From Streptomyces sp. AV19 (GTDB lineage Bacteria; Actinomycetota; Actinomycetes; Streptomycetales; Streptomycetaceae), in NCBI RefSeq assembly GCF_015999245.1, contig NZ_JAEAMR010000007.1:297883-361882 (forward strand): DNA of 64,000 nt, written 5' to 3'. Of the stretch, positions 61,425 to 64,000 are shown piece after piece (positions within the stretch are counted from its first letter, which is position 1; every line of letters begins with the position of its first letter). The position numbers and the translations under genes were made by a program. Under the pieces are notes generated by a model, which ran no database searches, was not told the DNA's origin, and was given only the letters and a program-made list of their open reading frames with translations.

Positions 61425-61815
61425 ACCGCTGACCCCCCTCCCCGACGTCCCCGACGGTCGTCCCCATGGTCGTCCCGACGGCCGTCCCAACGGGCGGACG
61501 CCCGGGGTGAGATGCGGGATTCCGCATGTCGCCCCGGGCCGGTCCGGATCGCCGAACTCATGGCGGCCGGGTCGGCGGCTCCGCAATACTGGTGGACGTG
61601 TGAAGGTTCTGTGATCAAGCCATTGATCCAGGCCCCTTGAACTGCGCGTGAACGCCCTGCGAGTGCGCTCACCGGGTCAGGGCGGTGCGGGGCGTCAGGG
61701 GAGGGCTGGTACGCATGAGGGCGTGTGGTGCGCTGTCCGGAGCCGGGTCGGCGACGGCGTCCCCCAGGGTGCCCCGGGCGTACAACCCTGATGGGGGGAA
61801 GCGTGTCCAACAGGC
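61425..61815 (+). other. Gap between aspartate kinase and ECF sigma gene
   Basis: 390 bases without a supported gene. The first part has the short direct repeat GTCGTCCC (near 61451 and 61470) and similar GTC-rich units. Later there is a TGATCAAGCCATTGATC inverted repeat (about 61612-61628). It presumably carries the promoter of the sigma gene. Confidence 0.45.
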
Positions 61816-62529
61816 GTGGCAGAGGTCATCAGCATTGCGACAGTCCCGAGACGTGGCGGCGCCACGACGCGCTCGCGTGCTTCGGGCGGTATGCCGGTGA
61901 TCGCGCCCTGGCCCGCCTCGTCGCCGTCGGCTCCCTCCGGTCAGCCGGGCCGTTCGGAGCGGATTCCCGCCCAGAAGGCCGGGGAGCAGGCGTCGGCGCC
62001 CCCGCCGGCCGCCGGCGCTGACGCGACGATGGCCGCGGGGACCACCGTCGACCACCTCACCGAGACCTACCGGGCGCACTACCGGTCGCTGCTCGGCCTC
62101 GCCGCGCTGCTCCTGGACGACACCGCCTCCTGCGAGGACGTCGTGCAGGAGGCGTTCATCCGCGTGCACTCCGCGCGCAACCGGGTCCGCGACCCGGAGA
62201 AGACCCTGGCCTATCTGCGGCAGACCGTGGTGAACCTGTCCCGCTCCGCGCTGCGCCGCCGCATCCTGGGCCTCAAGCTCCTCTCGAAGCCGATGCCGGA
62301 CATGGCGAGCGCCGAGGAGGGGGCGTACGAACAGCTGGAGCGAGACCAATTGATCAAGGCGATGCGCGGCCTGCAGCGCCGGCAGCGCGAGGTGCTCGTC
62401 CTGCGCTACTTCGCCGACATGACCGAGGCCCAGGTGGCCGAGGTGCTGGGCCTGTCCATCGGCTCGGTGAAGGCGTACGGCTCACGGGGGATAGCGGCGC
62501 TCCGTGTCGCCATGGAGGCTCCGGCATGA
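61816..62529 (+). CDS. SigE-family ECF RNA polymerase sigma factor
   Basis: A sigma factor of up to 237 residues. Region 2 is YRAHYRSLLGLAALLLDDTA, CEDVVQEAFIRVHSARN and TLAYLRQTVVNLSRSALRRR. Region 4 is GLQRRQREVLVLRYFADMTE followed by VAEVLGLSIGSVKAYGSRGI. The first 70 residues are low-complexity; the gene may start later (ATG near 62029). I keep GTG 61816 as the longest start. Its TGA overlaps the ATG of the next gene (ATGA). That gene encodes a single-pass membrane protein, which suggests a sigma/anti-sigma or sigma/sensor pair. Confidence 0.85.
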   Translation: MAEVISIATVPRRGGATTRSRASGGMPVIAPWPASSPSAPSGQPGRSERIPAQKAGEQASAPPPAAGADATMAAGTTVDHLTETYRAHYRSLLGLAALLLDDTASCEDVVQEAFIRVHSARNRVRDPEKTLAYLRQTVVNLSRSALRRRILGLKLLSKPMPDMASAEEGAYEQLERDQLIKAMRGLQRRQREVLVLRYFADMTEAQVAEVLGLSIGSVKAYGSRGIAALRVAMEAPA

Positions 62530-62561
62530 ACTCCGGCATGAACTCCGGCACGAACTCCGGT
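62526..62561 (+). repeat. 12-bp tandem repeats at a start codon
   Basis: ATGAACTCCGGC occurs at 62526-62537 and 62538-62549, and ACGAACTCCGGT at 62550-62561, giving MNSGMNSGTNSG. Each exact copy brings a new in-frame ATG, so repeat loss or gain would not disturb the frame but would change the spacing to the upstream overlap. Confidence 0.88.
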
Positions 62562-63791
62562 ATGAACCACGACTTTCCGGATGATCCCGGGCCCTCTTCG
62601 CATGACTCCGGACGTTTTCCGGACGAGTTCGAACGCGCCGGGTCCGTCGGCCGCGCCGCGTTCGACGAGCAGGCGCTGCGGCGGCTGATGCACGGGGCCG
62701 TGGGAGAACTCCAGCCCTCCGACGGCGTGCTGGACCACCTGCGGCGGGCCGTGCCCGCCCGGCGGACGCGGCGGCGCCGGGCGCTGGGCGGGGCCGCGGC
62801 GGCCGTGGTGCTGCTGGGCGTGGCGCTGCCCGCCATGCTGCACGTCGCCGACGAGATGGGCTCCACCGGTCCCGGTGACCGGCCCGCCAACGCCGCGAGC
62901 AGCCGTCACCGCTCCGGGGACACGGTCGAGGACCGGCAGCCCGGGGGCGACGACGACCGCCCGGGCGACCACGCCCGCAGCGGGTCGGCGGCCCGGGGCG
63001 ACCACCGTGACGAGCCGTCGGGCGACGGCTCGCGGGCGCGCGAGAGCGGCGCCCCGGAGGCGCGGGAGAGCGCGGGGACCACGGCCCGGCCCGAGCCGGG
63101 GGCCACGCTGAGCGCGGCGGCGCCGGTCTGCTCGCGGACGCAGCTCGGCGGGGGCTCCGGGGTCGTCGGCGCCGCCGACGCGGCCGGGCGGGTCTACGGG
63201 GCCTTCCGCATCGTCAACGTCTCCCGCGCCGCCTGCGCCGTGACCGGCCCGGGCTCGCTCGTCGCCCAGCCCCGGGGCGACGCCGCCGGGCGCGCGAGGA
63301 TCGCGGTCGTCGACCACACCTCGGGCGATCCGGCGGCCGGGCTGCCCGACCCCCGGCGCGCGCCCGAGGAGGTCGTGCTGCGGCCGGGCCAGGCGTACGA
63401 GGTGAAGTTCGCCTGGGTGCCTGCCGCCGACGGCTCGGGGGCGTGCACCAAGAGCAGCGGCGGCAGCCCCGCGCCCGGGGCGAGCTCCTCGCCGAGCGCT
63501 CCGGCGACGACGACCTCCGAGGCACCGGCGGCGCCCACGGCCCGGATCCCGGAGACGCCCGCGGCGGATGGCTCCGGTGGCTCGGGCGGCTCCGGTGGCT
63601 CGGACGGTTCCGGCGGGGCCGGTGGCTCGGGCGGCTCCGGGGGCTCCGGCGGAGCCGCGGGGGCGGGCATCACGCTCACCAACACCCCCGTGGCGGGCGA
63701 GCCCACCGCCGCCGAGGCCCGGATACCGGACGCGTGCGCCGGGACGGTCTACCACACGGGCGCCCTGCCGGCGGCCACGCCGGCGGCGTAG
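62526..63791 (+). CDS. Single-pass membrane protein coupled to the ECF sigma gene
   Basis: A 421-residue protein. The cytoplasmic N-terminus (about 85 residues, including FDEQALRRLMHGAVGELQPS) is followed by one transmembrane helix (ALGGAAAAVVLLGVALPAML). A long hydrophilic outside part follows, with an Asp/Arg/Gly-rich linker, a small domain with cysteines (AAPVCSRTQLGGGSG, ACAVTGPGSLVA, GACTKSSGG, DACAGTVYH) that resembles DUF4232-type folds, and a Gly/Ser repeat stretch. Translation is coupled to the sigma gene by ATGA overlap. An anti-sigma role is inferred from position and topology; I do not see a zinc-binding anti-sigma motif. Confidence 0.75.
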   Translation: MNSGMNSGTNSGMNHDFPDDPGPSSHDSGRFPDEFERAGSVGRAAFDEQALRRLMHGAVGELQPSDGVLDHLRRAVPARRTRRRRALGGAAAAVVLLGVALPAMLHVADEMGSTGPGDRPANAASSRHRSGDTVEDRQPGGDDDRPGDHARSGSAARGDHRDEPSGDGSRARESGAPEARESAGTTARPEPGATLSAAAPVCSRTQLGGGSGVVGAADAAGRVYGAFRIVNVSRAACAVTGPGSLVAQPRGDAAGRARIAVVDHTSGDPAAGLPDPRRAPEEVVLRPGQAYEVKFAWVPAADGSGACTKSSGGSPAPGASSSPSAPATTTSEAPAAPTARIPETPAADGSGGSGGSGGSDGSGGAGGSGGSGGSGGAAGAGITLTNTPVAGEPTAAEARIPDACAGTVYHTGALPAATPAA

Positions 63792-64000
63792 GAGAGCGCA
63801 ACGGCCGCAACGGTTCAGGGGCCGGCGTCGCACCTCAAAGGCCGTCGCACCTCAAGGGCCGGTGCCGCGCCGGTGCCCGCTGCGGGCGCGGCCGCCGGCG
63901 ACCCCGCGGTGCCGCCGGACAACCGGGCCGGGCCCGCTCGGGTCGGACCTTCGCGGGTCGGGTCCGCTCGGGTCGGGTTCGGTCGGGTCGGGCCCGTACG
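63792..64000. repeat. Low-complexity GC repeat region at the window end
   Basis: CACCTCAA(A)GGCCG occurs twice (about 63831 and 63850). The final 70 bases are built of TCGGGTCGG-like units. No gene is visible before the window ends. Confidence 0.6.

Noticed and set aside
1..64000. Prophage, integrative element or insertion sequence
   Set aside because: I saw no integrase, transposase, terminase or repeat-bounded att site next to the three tRNA genes. The repeats found are local tandem duplications.

Overview
The window is very GC-rich, with Streptomyces codon use (G or C at almost every third position), many GTG and TTG starts, two SigB/SigF-type sigma genes side by side, a tadA/upp neighbourhood and a dnaX-ybaB-recR-ask block. 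It is almost certainly a chromosomal segment of a Streptomyces or close relative. It begins inside an initiator tRNA gene and ends in low-complexity DNA.

Layout. 1-6.3 kb: a partial tRNA-fMet, an amidohydrolase, an orphan winged-helix regulator, and two drug-efflux units (DHA2 exporter with TetR; MarR with DHA2 exporter), each with visible candidate operators. 6.4-15.8 kb: conserved core genes, namely two tandem SigF-like sigma factors, a STAS anti-anti-sigma protein, tRNA-Ser(CGA), tadA and its partner gene, upp, a LytR_C protein, a HhH-GPD repair protein and an SDR. 15.9-26.9 kb: an epoxide-hydrolase-like protein, a HelD-type RNA polymerase-associated helicase, several exported proteins including an M6 metalloprotease, and a CopZ-CopA copper operon with a CsoR-type operator. 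27-45.4 kb: a hybrid NRPS/PKS cluster on the minus strand. In order of transcription it holds an asparagine-synthetase-like enzyme without its glutaminase cysteine, an acyl-CoA dehydrogenase, a 3220-residue NRPS, an MFS exporter, a KS-AT-T polyketide synthase and a type II thioesterase. Most junctions overlap or nearly abut. A divergent LysR gene sits at the head. 46.6-49.6 kb: a His-rich membrane peptide, a cysteine-synthase-family enzyme and an MFS transporter. The transporter is followed by two extra degenerate copies of its own 3' end. 50-53.6 kb: a NarL-type two-component system, divergent from two tiny genes for amphipathic 22- and 20-residue peptides, then a membrane PP2C phosphatase. 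53.8-64 kb: a DUF2254 protein, tRNA-Ser(GGA), SRP RNA, dnaX, ybaB, recR, a DUF5063 protein, aspartate kinase, and an ECF sigma factor overlapping a membrane protein.

How the genes may work together. The NRPS/PKS cluster looks like one co-transcribed unit under LysR control, with a rare TTA codon that suggests bldA control. Its NRPS is odd: an adenylation-less C-T-T loading region with two almost identical carrier domains, a threonine-type A domain, a second A domain I cannot assign, and partial extra condensation lobes beside two C domains. The two micropeptides both end in the same KWFL motif and lie opposite a two-component system with repeated half-sites between them. They are my best candidate for an undescribed system, resembling phenol-soluble modulins, leaderless bacteriocins or TisB-like membrane peptides in form only. 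No database search was possible, so names rest on motifs, length and context.
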